Source: Acidicapsa acidisoli (GTDB lineage Bacteria; Acidobacteriota; Terriglobia; Terriglobales; Acidobacteriaceae). Taken from it: a stretch of 64,000 bases of DNA. The stretch lies in NCBI RefSeq assembly GCF_025685625.1, contig NZ_JAGSYI010000002.1:1488001-1552000 (forward strand), read 5' to 3'. Positions 17,358 through 26,657 of the stretch are shown in pieces (position 1 is the first letter of the stretch; each line of letters starts with the position of its first letter). A program made the position numbers and the translations under genes. The notes beneath the pieces are model-generated. The model was not told where the DNA came from. It did not search any database and worked only from the letters and a program-made list of their open reading frames with translations.

Positions 17358-17947
17358 TGAGCGATATCTTTCAGATTGACTATCGAAATCCACACCTCGC
17401 CGTTCCACAGCCAGACCTGTATGAAGACTACGATGTCGTCTCGGCCTATTACGACTATGAACCGGCAGGTCCCGCTGTCACACTCCGAATCTGCGACTAC
17501 AATCTCGACCTTAATGGACGGCTGCTCATCGACTGGATGTGCTCGTCGCTGAAGTTAGCTGAACGCATGATGGCTGGCGCTCCCGACGACTGGCCCAGTT
17601 TGCGCGAAACGTTTCCCAAGTCACCGCCGAATGCACGCCTTTACTCCTGGATTGCTTCAGACATCGCATATCAGCCACCCGCTCTGGTGTTTGTTGTCGA
17701 CGGTGAACGTGTCATGGTTTATACGCGGAGCAGCGCCAGTGTGAGCGGCCCAAAGCTGGTGCTGCTTGAGGGAGACCGCGAAGCGCCTTGTATTGTCGAC
17801 TTGGCAACGGTGCTGACGGCCATTGCGACCTGCCTCTCTCTTTACCTTGACGACTTGGTCGCGGCCTTTCCTTTCCTGCTTGAGGACGAGGTCTACAAAT
17901 CGCAACGAAACAGGATCGCCGCCCTTTCCGGCCTGACGTTGAACTGA
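17357..17947 (+). CDS. Candidate immunity protein for the DUF4157 toxin
   Basis: The ATG at 17357 overlaps the toxin stop codon (TGATG), so the two genes should be translationally coupled. The 196-residue product is soluble-looking and acidic. It opens with DIFQIDYRNPHLAVPQPDLY and has many Asp, Glu and Tyr (DLYEDYDVVSAYYDYEPAG). It also contains ICDYNLDLNGRLLIDWMCSS and a C-terminal helical part (TCLSLYLDDLVAAFPFLLED). An acidic protein encoded right behind a basic C-terminal toxin domain is the usual pattern of polymorphic-toxin immunity genes. I do not recognise a named immunity family. The assignment rests on position and composition. Confidence 0.7.
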   Translation: MSDIFQIDYRNPHLAVPQPDLYEDYDVVSAYYDYEPAGPAVTLRICDYNLDLNGRLLIDWMCSSLKLAERMMAGAPDDWPSLRETFPKSPPNARLYSWIASDIAYQPPALVFVVDGERVMVYTRSSASVSGPKLVLLEGDREAPCIVDLATVLTAIATCLSLYLDDLVAAFPFLLEDEVYKSQRNRIAALSGLTLN

Positions 17948-18373
17948 TGGCGACCATCGCCGCCTGGTTGAGCCGGGTCTTCGTAGACAAGGGACTTTCG
18001 AAGATTGTCTGCCGCGAAGATTCCCTCCGCAGAAGACCAAACGGACGGGTTCCAGCCTGCATTGCGTCGAATTGAACAGGGTTGACTTAGTCTTCTTACT
18101 CGAGCCAGATGTTTTCGAGGCCAAGTCAAAAGCTAGTGAATGGTCATGAGTTTGCCTGCTCTTTGGGGCCAGTTTGCTTTCACGGACTTCACGACCAGGC
18201 GCGACTATTCGAGCGCGTTTGCTCATGACGATTAAGCCCGCTGCCATCGCCGCCGCCCAATTGCCGTCGTGCCAAATCAGTGTCAGAAATTCACATGGCT
18301 GGATTTCTCTCAGTGAAGCTTGCCAACATCGTTATGGATCGTGTCGCTCGGCTCATCATCGGGCGTGTCAACG
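17948..18373. other. Intergenic stretch without a supported gene
   Basis: These 426 bp follow the immunity candidate and lead into the LuxR-type remnant. Several short frames are open on both strands, but none has a convincing start with ribosome site or a recognisable product. Part of it may be the decayed upstream half of the regulator whose C-terminus remains at 18374-18577. Confidence 0.4.
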
Positions 18374-18577
18374 CTTAGCGAGCAAGAGGCGCTGCCGCTG
18401 CTAGCTAACGGTCTATTAAACAAACAAGTTGCATTTGAGTTGAGGATCACCGAGTACATCGTTCAATTACATCGCGGACACATTATGCGAAAAATGGAAG
18501 CGGGCTCTCTTGCAGCCTTAGTCAGGATCGCCGACACGCTCAGCCCTTATAACCGGGAGCACCAACAGATACAATAG
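18374..18577 (+). pseudogene. C-terminal remnant of a FixJ/NarL-type response regulator (LuxR HTH)
   Basis: The frame encodes LSEQEALPLLANGLLNKQVA followed by FELRITEYIVQLHRGHIMRK and MEAGSLAALVRIADTL. This lines up along its whole length with the LuxR-type helix-turn-helix of FixJ-like regulators (LTxxEREVL, LLNKQIA, VHRGxVMRKMxAxSLAxLVR). Several usually conserved positions are changed (EREV is replaced by EQEA). The receiver domain that should precede it is absent: the frame opens only about 18 codons upstream. It is best read as a decayed gene fragment, although a short DNA-binding protein starting near 18320 cannot be excluded. Confidence 0.65.
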
Positions 18578-18604
18578 GCCACCTGAACCAGACCAAAGCT
18601 TTCT

Positions 18605-20896
18605 TCATTGCGCTTCTTCTCGCTCCAGCGTGAAGAACGCTGCCTGGAAATCGCCGCGCAGCGAGATGCTAACTCCGTGGTGCATCCAATAGTCCCCGCT
18701 GGCTCTCTGTACAGCGCCGTCAGCTAGCTTGCCTTCGTGCGCATGAAGGCTGTACACCGCATTTGGATCAAGCCCGCGCAAATAGAGCTGCGGATAAGGT
18801 TGGCCCTTTTGGCTTGAATGCAGGAAAGCGAAGATGGCCGCTTGATGGCCATCGCGTGCTACTGATTCGGTCACCGAATACTCGCTTTCTCCAACGGGAG
18901 AGATCAACCGGTATAGAGCGCCGTCCTGTACAGTGGTCCGGACCGCCTTATATTCGCCAACCAGCCTCTTTGCTGCCGCAAAATCCTCGGTCGTCCACTT
19001 ATTCAGGTTTGCGCCAATGCCAAGACCGCCCTGCATCGAGGAAAGAAACCGATATACAAGCGAGGTCGACCGGCCGTTCATCCCGCTCGGAGAATCAGTC
19101 ACCCAAGCCATCATTACGCCAGGGGCGTAAGCGTACGTAAAACCGTCCTGGATGCCGAGGCGATCGAATGGATCGGTGTTGTCGGACGGCCAGGCCTCAT
19201 CGGTCAAGCGCAGGATTCCCAGATCAACGCGCGCTCCACCACCAGAACAGGACTCAATTTCCACGTGCTGATGCTTCTCCCGCAGGTCGGCGAGAATACT
19301 GTAAAGATTGTGCACATACTTTACGTAGACCTCCTTCTGCTTCTCAACCGGTGCCGCCGGCCACCCTGGCTCGGACCAGTTACGGTTGTAGTCCCACTTT
19401 AGAAAGGAAATGTCATTCTCGCTGAGCAGCTTATCGAGAAAGCCATAGACATAAGCCCTGACGTCATCGCGAGCAAGGTTCAGGACAAGCTGATGGCGGC
19501 CCTCGGTTCGTGGGCGATCGGCAAAATTCAAAACCCAGTCCGGATGCTTCCGATACAGATCGCTGTTCGGATTGACCATCTCCGGCTCGACCCACAGCCC
19601 GAAGTCCATGCCGAGCGAGTGCACTTTATCGATCAAAGGCTTCAATCCCTGCGGAAACTTCTGTGGATTCACATACCAGTCGCCGAGTCCCGCGTGATCG
19701 TCTTTCCGCTCACCAAACCAACCGTCGTCCATCACGAAGCGCTCGACTCCGATACTGGCAGCCTTTTCCGCCAGGGCCTCTTGCCCGGCCTCGTTGACGT
19801 CGAAGCCTGTTGCCTCCCAGGAGTTATATAGGACGGGCCGCAAACGACGATGTGGAGCTCCGGGGACGATGGAATCAAGCTCGAATCGGTGTAAGAGACG
19901 TGACGCGCCGCCGATCCCCGTATTCGAATATCCGCCATAAAACCTGGGCGTCTCCAGGGACTGACCAGGAGCGAGGACATATGAGAAATCAAAGGGAGTA
20001 TTTCCGCCCGTTATGCGAACCCGGTTTTGCCAGTCTGTTTCAACGTTGATCTGCCAGGAACCGCTCCACCCAAGCGCGCCAAACCAAACATCGCCGACGT
20101 CCTGATCCGGCTGACTGGAGCGCTCGATGGCGAACCAAGGGTTTACCTCGTCGCCGGTAGAGCCGCGACGGCTCTCGAGGACGACCTTCCCGGGATGCAA
20201 TGCTGTCTGTTGCAGATTCCATTCTCCCGCCCAACGCCCAGTGAGGTAGCGCAGCTGGTAGTCATTGCTAGGACCCAGGTTCCAGGTCGCTGCAAAGACA
20301 TCTTCAATGGTAAAAGGCAGCTGGGTTCGATTCTCGATACGAGCTGAGCGCGCAAGAATATCTGTTTCCTCGTCCATCTTATAGGTCAGGTCGACCGCCA
20401 CATCGCGGCTGATGTCTTTGAGCGTGATGGTCAAGGTATTGTTCTGAATCGTGTGCGATACGTAATGCAGCACCAAATCGCGATTGCCATCCGGAAATGT
20501 GATCTTCAGATTGGGCACAACCACCAGGCCTCCGCCCCAGCCGGCGAACTCCTGTGGAGTGGCGTTCACCGGCAGATCAAACGCTGAGGTGCCTCCATCC
20601 GCGCGCGCTGGCGGCATGGGATCGGCAGGGCGCAGGCGCTTTCCCCAATAGAGCGACTGCAGCTCTCCATTCTGATTGACACCGAAGACATACGAAACGC
20701 CCGCGCCATCCATGCGGAAGGTGTGTGTTGTGTCATCGTACTGAATCCGCTCCGATTCAGTGCTAGCGGATTGGCCCAGCGCTGGACATCTGGGCGCGAT
20801 CACGGGAACGCAGAATGCGACCGCCAGGAAAATACCTAATCGCCGATGTTGTGGCGGCCCAAAGACTCCAGATTGGAAGAAACTTCTTTCACGCAT
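18605..20896 (-). CDS. GH36 alpha-galactosidase, secreted
   Basis: The 763-residue protein begins with a signal peptide (basic start, then FLAVAFCVPVIAP). A beta-sandwich follows (about 50-340), then the TIM barrel. The GH36 hallmarks are all present: RFVMDDGWFGERKDD near 387-400, GLWVEPEMVNPNSDLYRKHP near 433-452, the nucleophile Asp in LKWDYNR (D502), ESCSGGGARVDLGILRLTDE, and the acid/base Asp in WPSDNTDPFDR (D572). The two catalytic Asp are 70 residues apart, as in known members. It removes terminal alpha-galactose from raffinose-type or galactomannan oligosaccharides in the periplasm or outside. It follows the GH95 gene by 27 bp, so both are likely one operon under the operator at 23388. 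Confidence 0.93.
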   Translation of the reverse strand: MRERSFFQSGVFGPPQHRRLGIFLAVAFCVPVIAPRCPALGQSASTESERIQYDDTTHTFRMDGAGVSYVFGVNQNGELQSLYWGKRLRPADPMPPARADGGTSAFDLPVNATPQEFAGWGGGLVVVPNLKITFPDGNRDLVLHYVSHTIQNNTLTITLKDISRDVAVDLTYKMDEETDILARSARIENRTQLPFTIEDVFAATWNLGPSNDYQLRYLTGRWAGEWNLQQTALHPGKVVLESRRGSTGDEVNPWFAIERSSQPDQDVGDVWFGALGWSGSWQINVETDWQNRVRITGGNTPFDFSYVLAPGQSLETPRFYGGYSNTGIGGASRLLHRFELDSIVPGAPHRRLRPVLYNSWEATGFDVNEAGQEALAEKAASIGVERFVMDDGWFGERKDDHAGLGDWYVNPQKFPQGLKPLIDKVHSLGMDFGLWVEPEMVNPNSDLYRKHPDWVLNFADRPRTEGRHQLVLNLARDDVRAYVYGFLDKLLSENDISFLKWDYNRNWSEPGWPAAPVEKQKEVYVKYVHNLYSILADLREKHQHVEIESCSGGGARVDLGILRLTDEAWPSDNTDPFDRLGIQDGFTYAYAPGVMMAWVTDSPSGMNGRSTSLVYRFLSSMQGGLGIGANLNKWTTEDFAAAKRLVGEYKAVRTTVQDGALYRLISPVGESEYSVTESVARDGHQAAIFAFLHSSQKGQPYPQLYLRGLDPNAVYSLHAHEGKLADGAVQRASGDYWMHHGVSISLRGDFQAAFFTLEREEAQ

Positions 20897-20923
20897 CTGA
20901 TTCCTCGCTGAGTGCTCGTACCG

Positions 20924-23314
20924 TCATCCGGCTTCGCGCTCTCCAAATATTGCAACAGGAATTGGGTGTTCCATTTTCGCTGGCAAGTGGATCTTAGTGG
21001 TCCGCGATTGATATCGGACCGTCAGATCCGCCTCCCGGTCAGCCATCACAATGGCGGAAGACAAGTGGCCGTTCTGCCAGAAGATTGAGACAGTGAAGCC
21101 CCCCCGTGCTCGGAGTCCGCGCACGGAGCCGGTAGGCCACTTGGACGGCAAAGCGGGGAGCAGATGGAGCACACCGCTGTGCGATTGCAGCAGCATCTCG
21201 GCAATGCCTGCGGCTCCTGCGGTGTTGCCGTCGATTGCAAAGATATTGCTTTCTGCCCCAGCCACTCCGCCTCGCGAATACGTTAGCAGCGAATCATCCG
21301 CGGCATGAGCAATGAGCCCGCGCAGATGAAGATGCGCCGCGTCTCCATCTCGAAGGCGCGCGTAATAGTTGACGAGGTTGGCGCGACTCCACTCCGTGTC
21401 CTCCCAGTTTGGTTGGTGAATGCGTCGTTCGAGGGTGACACGCGCTGCGGCTGCCAGAACCGGGGTTTTGTCGGGTGAGATCTGATCTTCGGGGTAGAGC
21501 GCGATTAGATGGGAAGTATGCCTATGGTTGGGTTCGGCCTCGTCAAAGTCCTCGAGCCACTCCTGCAGTTGGCCATATTTGCCGATCTGCAATGGTGGCA
21601 GGCGATCTCGGGCATTGACCATCTCAGCTCGCAATTTCTCATCAATGCCAAGCGATTCGGAAGCCTGAATGCAGGCTGAGAGCAGCGAATATACCAGGAC
21701 GCGGTCGCAGGTTGGTCCCATCGAGTCCGAGCACGGTTTTCCTGTGTCGGGAGCCACAAACCAGTTTTCCGGAGAGTTGGATGGGCCAGTCACCAGCCAT
21801 TTCTTCGTAGGATGCTCAACCATATACGACAGGAAGAACCTGGACGCGTCGCGCAGGACTGGATAGGCCTTATCGCGAAGGAACGCCTGATCGCCAGTGA
21901 AGCGGAAATGCTTCCAGAGTTGCAGAGCGATCCAGACGCCGCCCGTCACGAACATTCCCCAGCCAAGGCCCCATCCGGGCGCCGAGTATCCCCAGGCGTT
22001 TGTAACTACATGAGCGACCCAACCCTCCGCGTCATACATTTGCCGTGCCGTCTGGGTACCGCTGACGTGCAGCCCCTCCACCAGTTTTGCGAGTGGAGCA
22101 TGGCATTCGCTGAGATTGCCCACCTCGCATAGCCAGTAATTCTGTTGCGTGTTAATGTCGAGGTGAAAATCGTCGGTCCATCCCATTCCGGCGGCGAGTC
22201 CATCGTTCCAAATGCCCTGCAGGGCGAGTGGTAAGGGAGAATCTTCGCGCGAGCCTGCAATGGTTAGATAGCGGCCATACTGAAAGAAGAGCGCACAGAG
22301 TTCTGGATCGTCGCCGCTCGCCACGAGCCGTTTTCGCCGCTCGTCGATGGGTAGCGTCGAGATTCCTCCACTCCGGCCCAGATCAATCGACACGCGATGA
22401 TATAGAGCGCCATAATCCGCAATATGCGTTTCCCGTAGGGATTGGTAAGACCGCCCGCTAGCAGCATCTATGGTTTTGACGCATTCCTGCTCGGGCCTTC
22501 CTCCACGAAAGTCGCTTGCGACAGCTATCAACAGCGTGATGGCATTGGCAGCCTGAACCGTGATTTTCCCATTGGCGCTATGAATATCCCCGGATTCAGG
22601 GATGACCCGAACCTGACATTCGAACTGTGTTCCGTGTCTCCCATCACTATGCAAACTTTCCCAGGCATTTCCCTTGAGGGCCAAACTTCCAGCGCCGACA
22701 GTAATCTCTCCCGGCAACCATGGCTCTCCAAATGCGATGTTGCAGGAAAGCCCGCCAGGTTTGGTCGAAGTCATTCGGACGACGATGACTCCCGCCGGGT
22801 GTGAGGCAAATACCTCGCGATGGAAGATCACGTCGCCAGTAGCAAATTCGACCCGCGCGATGGCTTCATCAAGATCAAGAGAGCGACGATACCGTGAGAT
22901 CTCACCTGCGAATATTGTTTCGATCTCCAGGAATACCATCGGTACAGCAGTACCGAATTGGCCCTCACTGCCCAACAGGTTTTTCCGGCAGAGTTCTTCT
23001 GCTTCCGTGTAACGCCCTGCGAAGAAGAGGCTGCGAATGTCGGATATGGACTCTCGCGCTGCGGGATTTACGTCGTGGACACCGGGTGTCCCCGACCACA
23101 AAGTACTCTCAGTCAGGTGCAACCGCTCACGATTCGTACCTCCAAAGACCATGGCCCCAAGCCTGCCGTTTCCCACCGGCAATGCCTGCAGCCACCGATC
23201 CGCTGGACGCTGAAACCATATCGGCGTCTCCCTGATTTCCGGTACGGCCAAGCCGCGGTTGAGTGCGGCGGTGGCCATTGCGCCAAGCAAGAAATCCCGT
23301 CGACTTGGTTTCAC
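20924..23314 (-). CDS. GH95 alpha-L-fucosidase family protein, Tat-exported
   Basis: The 796-residue protein starts with a twin-arginine signal (SRRDFLLGAMATAALN). The N-terminal domain has the family opening: WLQALPVGNGRLGAMVFGGT followed by ERLHLTESTLWSG. The catalytic barrel contains FHLDINTQQNYWLCEVGNLS and the late WEDTEWSRANLVNYYARLRD and HLLPALPSKWPTGSVRGLRA segments. GH95 enzymes hydrolyse alpha-1,2-fucosides, and some act on alpha-L-galactosides; substrate cannot be fixed from sequence. It is the first gene of the GH95-GH36 operon and diverges from the lacI-type gene across an intergenic region holding one operator palindrome. Placement beside alpha-galactosidases fits a mixed plant-polysaccharide side chain. 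Confidence 0.93.
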   Translation of the reverse strand: MKPSRRDFLLGAMATAALNRGLAVPEIRETPIWFQRPADRWLQALPVGNGRLGAMVFGGTNRERLHLTESTLWSGTPGVHDVNPAARESISDIRSLFFAGRYTEAEELCRKNLLGSEGQFGTAVPMVFLEIETIFAGEISRYRRSLDLDEAIARVEFATGDVIFHREVFASHPAGVIVVRMTSTKPGGLSCNIAFGEPWLPGEITVGAGSLALKGNAWESLHSDGRHGTQFECQVRVIPESGDIHSANGKITVQAANAITLLIAVASDFRGGRPEQECVKTIDAASGRSYQSLRETHIADYGALYHRVSIDLGRSGGISTLPIDERRKRLVASGDDPELCALFFQYGRYLTIAGSREDSPLPLALQGIWNDGLAAGMGWTDDFHLDINTQQNYWLCEVGNLSECHAPLAKLVEGLHVSGTQTARQMYDAEGWVAHVVTNAWGYSAPGWGLGWGMFVTGGVWIALQLWKHFRFTGDQAFLRDKAYPVLRDASRFFLSYMVEHPTKKWLVTGPSNSPENWFVAPDTGKPCSDSMGPTCDRVLVYSLLSACIQASESLGIDEKLRAEMVNARDRLPPLQIGKYGQLQEWLEDFDEAEPNHRHTSHLIALYPEDQISPDKTPVLAAAARVTLERRIHQPNWEDTEWSRANLVNYYARLRDGDAAHLHLRGLIAHAADDSLLTYSRGGVAGAESNIFAIDGNTAGAAGIAEMLLQSHSGVLHLLPALPSKWPTGSVRGLRARGGFTVSIFWQNGHLSSAIVMADREADLTVRYQSRTTKIHLPAKMEHPIPVAIFGEREAG

Positions 23315-23387
23315 ACGAACTTCCCTTCCACCGGTTGATCAATAGGTTGAGGTACAGGTTCACTCTACAGCGAGATCGGTATGAACG

Positions 23388-23401
23388 CGTGTACGTTCAC
23401 G
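23388..23401. promoter_or_regulatory. LacI-type operator between the GH95 and lacI-type genes
   Basis: CGTGTACGTTCACG, a near-perfect palindrome with a central CG, the typical shape of LacI-family operators. It lies in the divergent intergenic region, so it can serve both the GH95-GH36 operon and autoregulation of the regulator gene. Six similar sites plus one half-site occur in this locus. Confidence 0.75.
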
Positions 23402-23410
23402 CACATTCCA

Positions 23411-23440
23411 AACTTACACACCGCTTCCCTAGCCTGTCAA
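23411..23440 (-). promoter_or_regulatory. Promoter of the GH95-GH36 operon
   Basis: On the minus strand a perfect TTGACA (23435-23440) is followed after 18 bases by TAAGTT (23411-23416, three of six matches). The LacI-type operator begins nine bases downstream, so a bound repressor would cover the start of transcription. The same layout is seen at the other promoters of the locus. Confidence 0.5.
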
Positions 23441-23499
23441 AATCCATCCTTCACGGTTTTTAAGCGATCCGATGTGCGAAACTGTGAGCGACGCCAGAC

Positions 23500-24579
23500 A
23501 TGAAATCAACAAACAAACACGGCAAAGCGGCTGGTATTCGTGATATCGCGGAGGCTTTGGGAACATCGATCGGCACGGTAGATCGCGCCCTCCATGGACG
23601 TAGCGGTGTAAGCGCCCGTACCAAGGCCAAGGTGTTGCGCATGGCCGAACAACTCGGATACAAGCCCAACATCGCAGCCAGATCGCTCAAGCTCAACCGG
23701 AATGTTCGTATTGCTGCCGTATTCCCCCGCGAAATAGCAGCCTTCTTCGATCCTCTGCGTGGGGGCATTCAAGCTGCAGCGGACGAAGCTGTCGGAATGC
23801 AGCTTACGCTGGATTTCATCGACTATCCCCGCCTTGGTTCAGGCGATGTCGCTGCCCTGGAAAGTGCGGCGTCGAAGAAATATGACGGGATTCTCTTCAC
23901 GCCCGGACGCCCTCGCGAATTGGCCGGTGTTATTCGCCGTATCGTTGGACAAGGCACTCCGATGCTCTGCGTCGCCAGCGACGCACCTGACAGCGGCCGC
24001 ATCTCTTCCGTCACGGTGGATGCCTACATCAGTGGCGCGCTTGCAGCGGAGCTTCTATCGCACAAGCTCCAAGCTCCGTCTCGTGTCGCAACCATCACCG
24101 GCGATTTGGCCACCTTTGACCACGCGGAGAAACTTCGTGGATTTGCCGCAACCCTCGCAATGCTTGCTCCCCATTTGACCCTTCTCCCAGTGGTTGAGTC
24201 TCACGAAAGCCCGGAAGATGCCTATCGGCAATCCATTGCACTGTTAAAGGTCAAAACGCGCCCCGACGCAATTTACATCAGCACAGCAAATAGCCTTCCA
24301 GTGCTACGGGCGCTTGAGGAGCTGAAACTTCTCGGCCGCGTGCAGGTAATTGCAACTGATCTTTTTCCGGAGCTCGTACCGCTTTTGGAGTCCGGAAAAG
24401 TGTTGGCGACGCTCTATCAGCGCCCGGAAGCGCAGGGCAAGACCGCATTCGAGACGCTTATCGCTCACCTTACGGATAAGGACAAGCCAATCAAGGTGCA
24501 CCGCTTCGCCCCGCACATCATTCTGCGCAGCAATCTTCCGCTTTTTGTCGGCAGGCTCACCAACGTAGCGGGTTCTTAG
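23500..24579 (+). CDS. LacI-family transcriptional regulator of the galactoside/fucoside locus
   Basis: The 359-residue protein has an N-terminal HTH (GIRDIAEALGTSIGTVDRAL at 12-31), the hinge-helix region YKPNIAARSLKLNRN, and a periplasmic-binding-protein-like sensor domain to the end. The start at 23500 gives the usual LacI spacing. It stands among the glycosidase genes it probably controls; the palindromes near CGTGTACGTACACG at 23388, 30364, 30397, 30655, 32120, 37098 and 37168 are its likely targets, and the first is in its own promoter region. The inducer may be galactose or an alpha-galactoside, which is inferred. It is convergent with the GH97 gene, only 15 bp apart at the ends. Confidence 0.92.
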   Translation: MKSTNKHGKAAGIRDIAEALGTSIGTVDRALHGRSGVSARTKAKVLRMAEQLGYKPNIAARSLKLNRNVRIAAVFPREIAAFFDPLRGGIQAAADEAVGMQLTLDFIDYPRLGSGDVAALESAASKKYDGILFTPGRPRELAGVIRRIVGQGTPMLCVASDAPDSGRISSVTVDAYISGALAAELLSHKLQAPSRVATITGDLATFDHAEKLRGFAATLAMLAPHLTLLPVVESHESPEDAYRQSIALLKVKTRPDAIYISTANSLPVLRALEELKLLGRVQVIATDLFPELVPLLESGKVLATLYQRPEAQGKTAFETLIAHLTDKDKPIKVHRFAPHIILRSNLPLFVGRLTNVAGS

Positions 24580-24594
24580 CCAGTTAGCCGCTTA

Positions 24595-26601
24595 TCAGTT
24601 AGCCGGCACAAATCGAATGGCGCAACCGCCGCCACTCGCCAAGTGTAAGACGAGGGTATCGCTGCTTCGCACGCTCTGCTGGCGTATGGAAATATGTTTA
24701 GGATTCTGGCCGGCGTCTGCGGCATCTTCATAAAGCTCCGCCTTGTACGTGCCTTTTCCGAGAAATTGCAGAGGGACGCGCAGGTCGCGTGACGTCCAGT
24801 TCGTGAGACTCCCAAGATACCATTCGTCGCCGTGACGTCGTGCGATGGTCACAAATTCACCTGGCTCACCATTCAACACCCGGATAGCATCCCATGTCGT
24901 GGGCACGTCCTTAATGAAGCGAAAGTCTGGCTGATTCGCGTACGCCGATGGTGCGTCGGAGACCATGGCAAGCGGCTCGTCGAATACCACATAAAGCGCA
25001 AGTTGCTGCGCACGCGTCCCCATGACCATCGGGTTCTTGTCACGTGCAACGAAATCCTCGCGCGTCACATTCTCAAAGCCGCCAGGGGTGTAGTCCATCG
25101 GACCGCTCAACATGCGGGTGAACGGAAACGTTGTTCGGTTGACTGGGCCATCGCGACGGCCCGCCTTGTTGTTTTCGAGACCAAGCACTGCTTCGTAATC
25201 GAGAACGTTCGGATACGTTCTCTGAATGCCCCAGGGCTGTGTCGCACCGTGAAAATCCACCATCAGATGGTGTTCGGCAGCAAGCTTTGCTACGTCGTAA
25301 TACCACTGGATTCCCTCCTGATCGTTGCGAAGGACAAAGTCGATCTTCACACCCGCAACTCCCCACTTTTCATAGAGAGGGAACGCCTGTTGCATTTGTT
25401 CTGCGACGGCCTTGGAATACAGCCATATCCAGATCTTCACGTGCTTCTTTGCAGCGTACTGCACCAGTTCAGGCACATCGACATTACCGCGCATCTTTGT
25501 GATGTCGCGATCTGACCAGCCAGCATCGAGCATCATGTACGGAAACCCGGATTCTGCTGCGAAATCGACGTAGTATTCCATGTTTTTCGTGGTGTATGCG
25601 GATTGGCCATCCGGTCCCAGATCGCCATTCCACCAGTTCCAGGAAGCCTTCCCCGGGTGAATCCAACTTGTGTCCTCTATGCGGTTTGGAGGGTTGAGAT
25701 CGGTGATGATGTTGGACTCCACGAGTTCGCCTGGAGTGTCGCCGATCAGGATTACGCGCCATGCGCTATTGTGGGGCAGAGTCGCATCGACGGCTGGCCC
25801 TTTTCCGTCCAATGTTGGGGATATCTTGCTGACGAGATAGTGGCCGGTCCAGTTGCCCGTTGGGTTTTCCAGATACATCGCGGCGTTGCCTTCCAGATCT
25901 GCTTCCCCCACTGCAGCCCATGCCAGGCCAGGCATGTGCAGCAACATTGGCGCGCCGTTGAGGATGTAGCTTGAAACGCCGCCCTGATTGCTGAGGGCGC
26001 TGAGAACCTGTGGCACATATTCACTTTCATAAGCACTCTCATAGTTCGGCAGGCGCAGTGCCCAGGCATTTGCATCCATTACAGGCCGAAACTCGGTATC
26101 CTCCTGCGTCAGCCGATACCGTGATAGTCCGGATTGTTCTGGGACGTGATACCGAAACGCCAGACCACTGTTGTAGACTCTCGCCTCGATCTCGAATGTG
26201 CGGCCCGAGCCGACGCTTTCCCGAACGTGGATTGTGAGACTGTTGTACGGATCATGAACCTTAGAAGTCTTACCAGCGAGCAGGCTGTAATCGTCCGCGT
26301 CAGAACCGGTGGCGGCACTCGTGATGTGTACATTGGCGCCTAACGGCGCTTGATTCTCCAGTTCGAGGCGCAACGCTGAGTCTTCAAACACTTGCTTTCC
26401 ATGGAATGTAACTGCGTAAACGAGTTGGCCATCTGTTGCCCCTGCCTGCTGACCGCTGCCAGTTTGCACGCTGAAATGTACAGCGATCTGATGGTTTGGC
26501 GAACTCACTTCGACCGGGCTCGACTGAGCAAGAACTAACATCGAGCCAGAAACTGAGAAAAGTGAAATCAGGCAAAACGCAGAAGACCAGAACTGCAACA
26601 T
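24595..26601 (-). CDS. GH97 family glycosidase, probably a retaining alpha-galactosidase
   Basis: The start is taken as the ATG at 26601, which follows AGGGAG and begins a signal peptide (LQFWSSAFCLISLFSVSGSM); the open frame starts 12 codons earlier. The 668-residue product has the GH97 N-terminal beta-sandwich and a barrel with SWNWWNGDLGPDGQSAYTTK and YYVDFAAESGFPYMMLDAGW, then GVAGVKIDFVLRNDQEGIQW. The Asp in VKIDF (D421) corresponds to the nucleophile known from retaining GH97 alpha-galactosidases; inverting alpha-glucosidases of the family lack it. The product should act on alpha-galactosides in the periplasm. It lies 103 bp downstream of the TonB receptor and probably shares its promoter. 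Confidence 0.9.
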   Translation of the reverse strand: MLQFWSSAFCLISLFSVSGSMLVLAQSSPVEVSSPNHQIAVHFSVQTGSGQQAGATDGQLVYAVTFHGKQVFEDSALRLELENQAPLGANVHITSAATGSDADDYSLLAGKTSKVHDPYNSLTIHVRESVGSGRTFEIEARVYNSGLAFRYHVPEQSGLSRYRLTQEDTEFRPVMDANAWALRLPNYESAYESEYVPQVLSALSNQGGVSSYILNGAPMLLHMPGLAWAAVGEADLEGNAAMYLENPTGNWTGHYLVSKISPTLDGKGPAVDATLPHNSAWRVILIGDTPGELVESNIITDLNPPNRIEDTSWIHPGKASWNWWNGDLGPDGQSAYTTKNMEYYVDFAAESGFPYMMLDAGWSDRDITKMRGNVDVPELVQYAAKKHVKIWIWLYSKAVAEQMQQAFPLYEKWGVAGVKIDFVLRNDQEGIQWYYDVAKLAAEHHLMVDFHGATQPWGIQRTYPNVLDYEAVLGLENNKAGRRDGPVNRTTFPFTRMLSGPMDYTPGGFENVTREDFVARDKNPMVMGTRAQQLALYVVFDEPLAMVSDAPSAYANQPDFRFIKDVPTTWDAIRVLNGEPGEFVTIARRHGDEWYLGSLTNWTSRDLRVPLQFLGKGTYKAELYEDAADAGQNPKHISIRQQSVRSSDTLVLHLASGGGCAIRFVPAN

Positions 26602-26657
26602 AAGTTTCTCCCTTGGGAAAGAATAAAGGTCGATCACGCGGCCAACATATACACAAG

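Noticed and set aside
23500-24579. Galactose repressor galR as a name for the LacI-type gene.
   Set aside because: The inducer is unknown and the operator differs from the enterobacterial GalR site, so no gene symbol is given.
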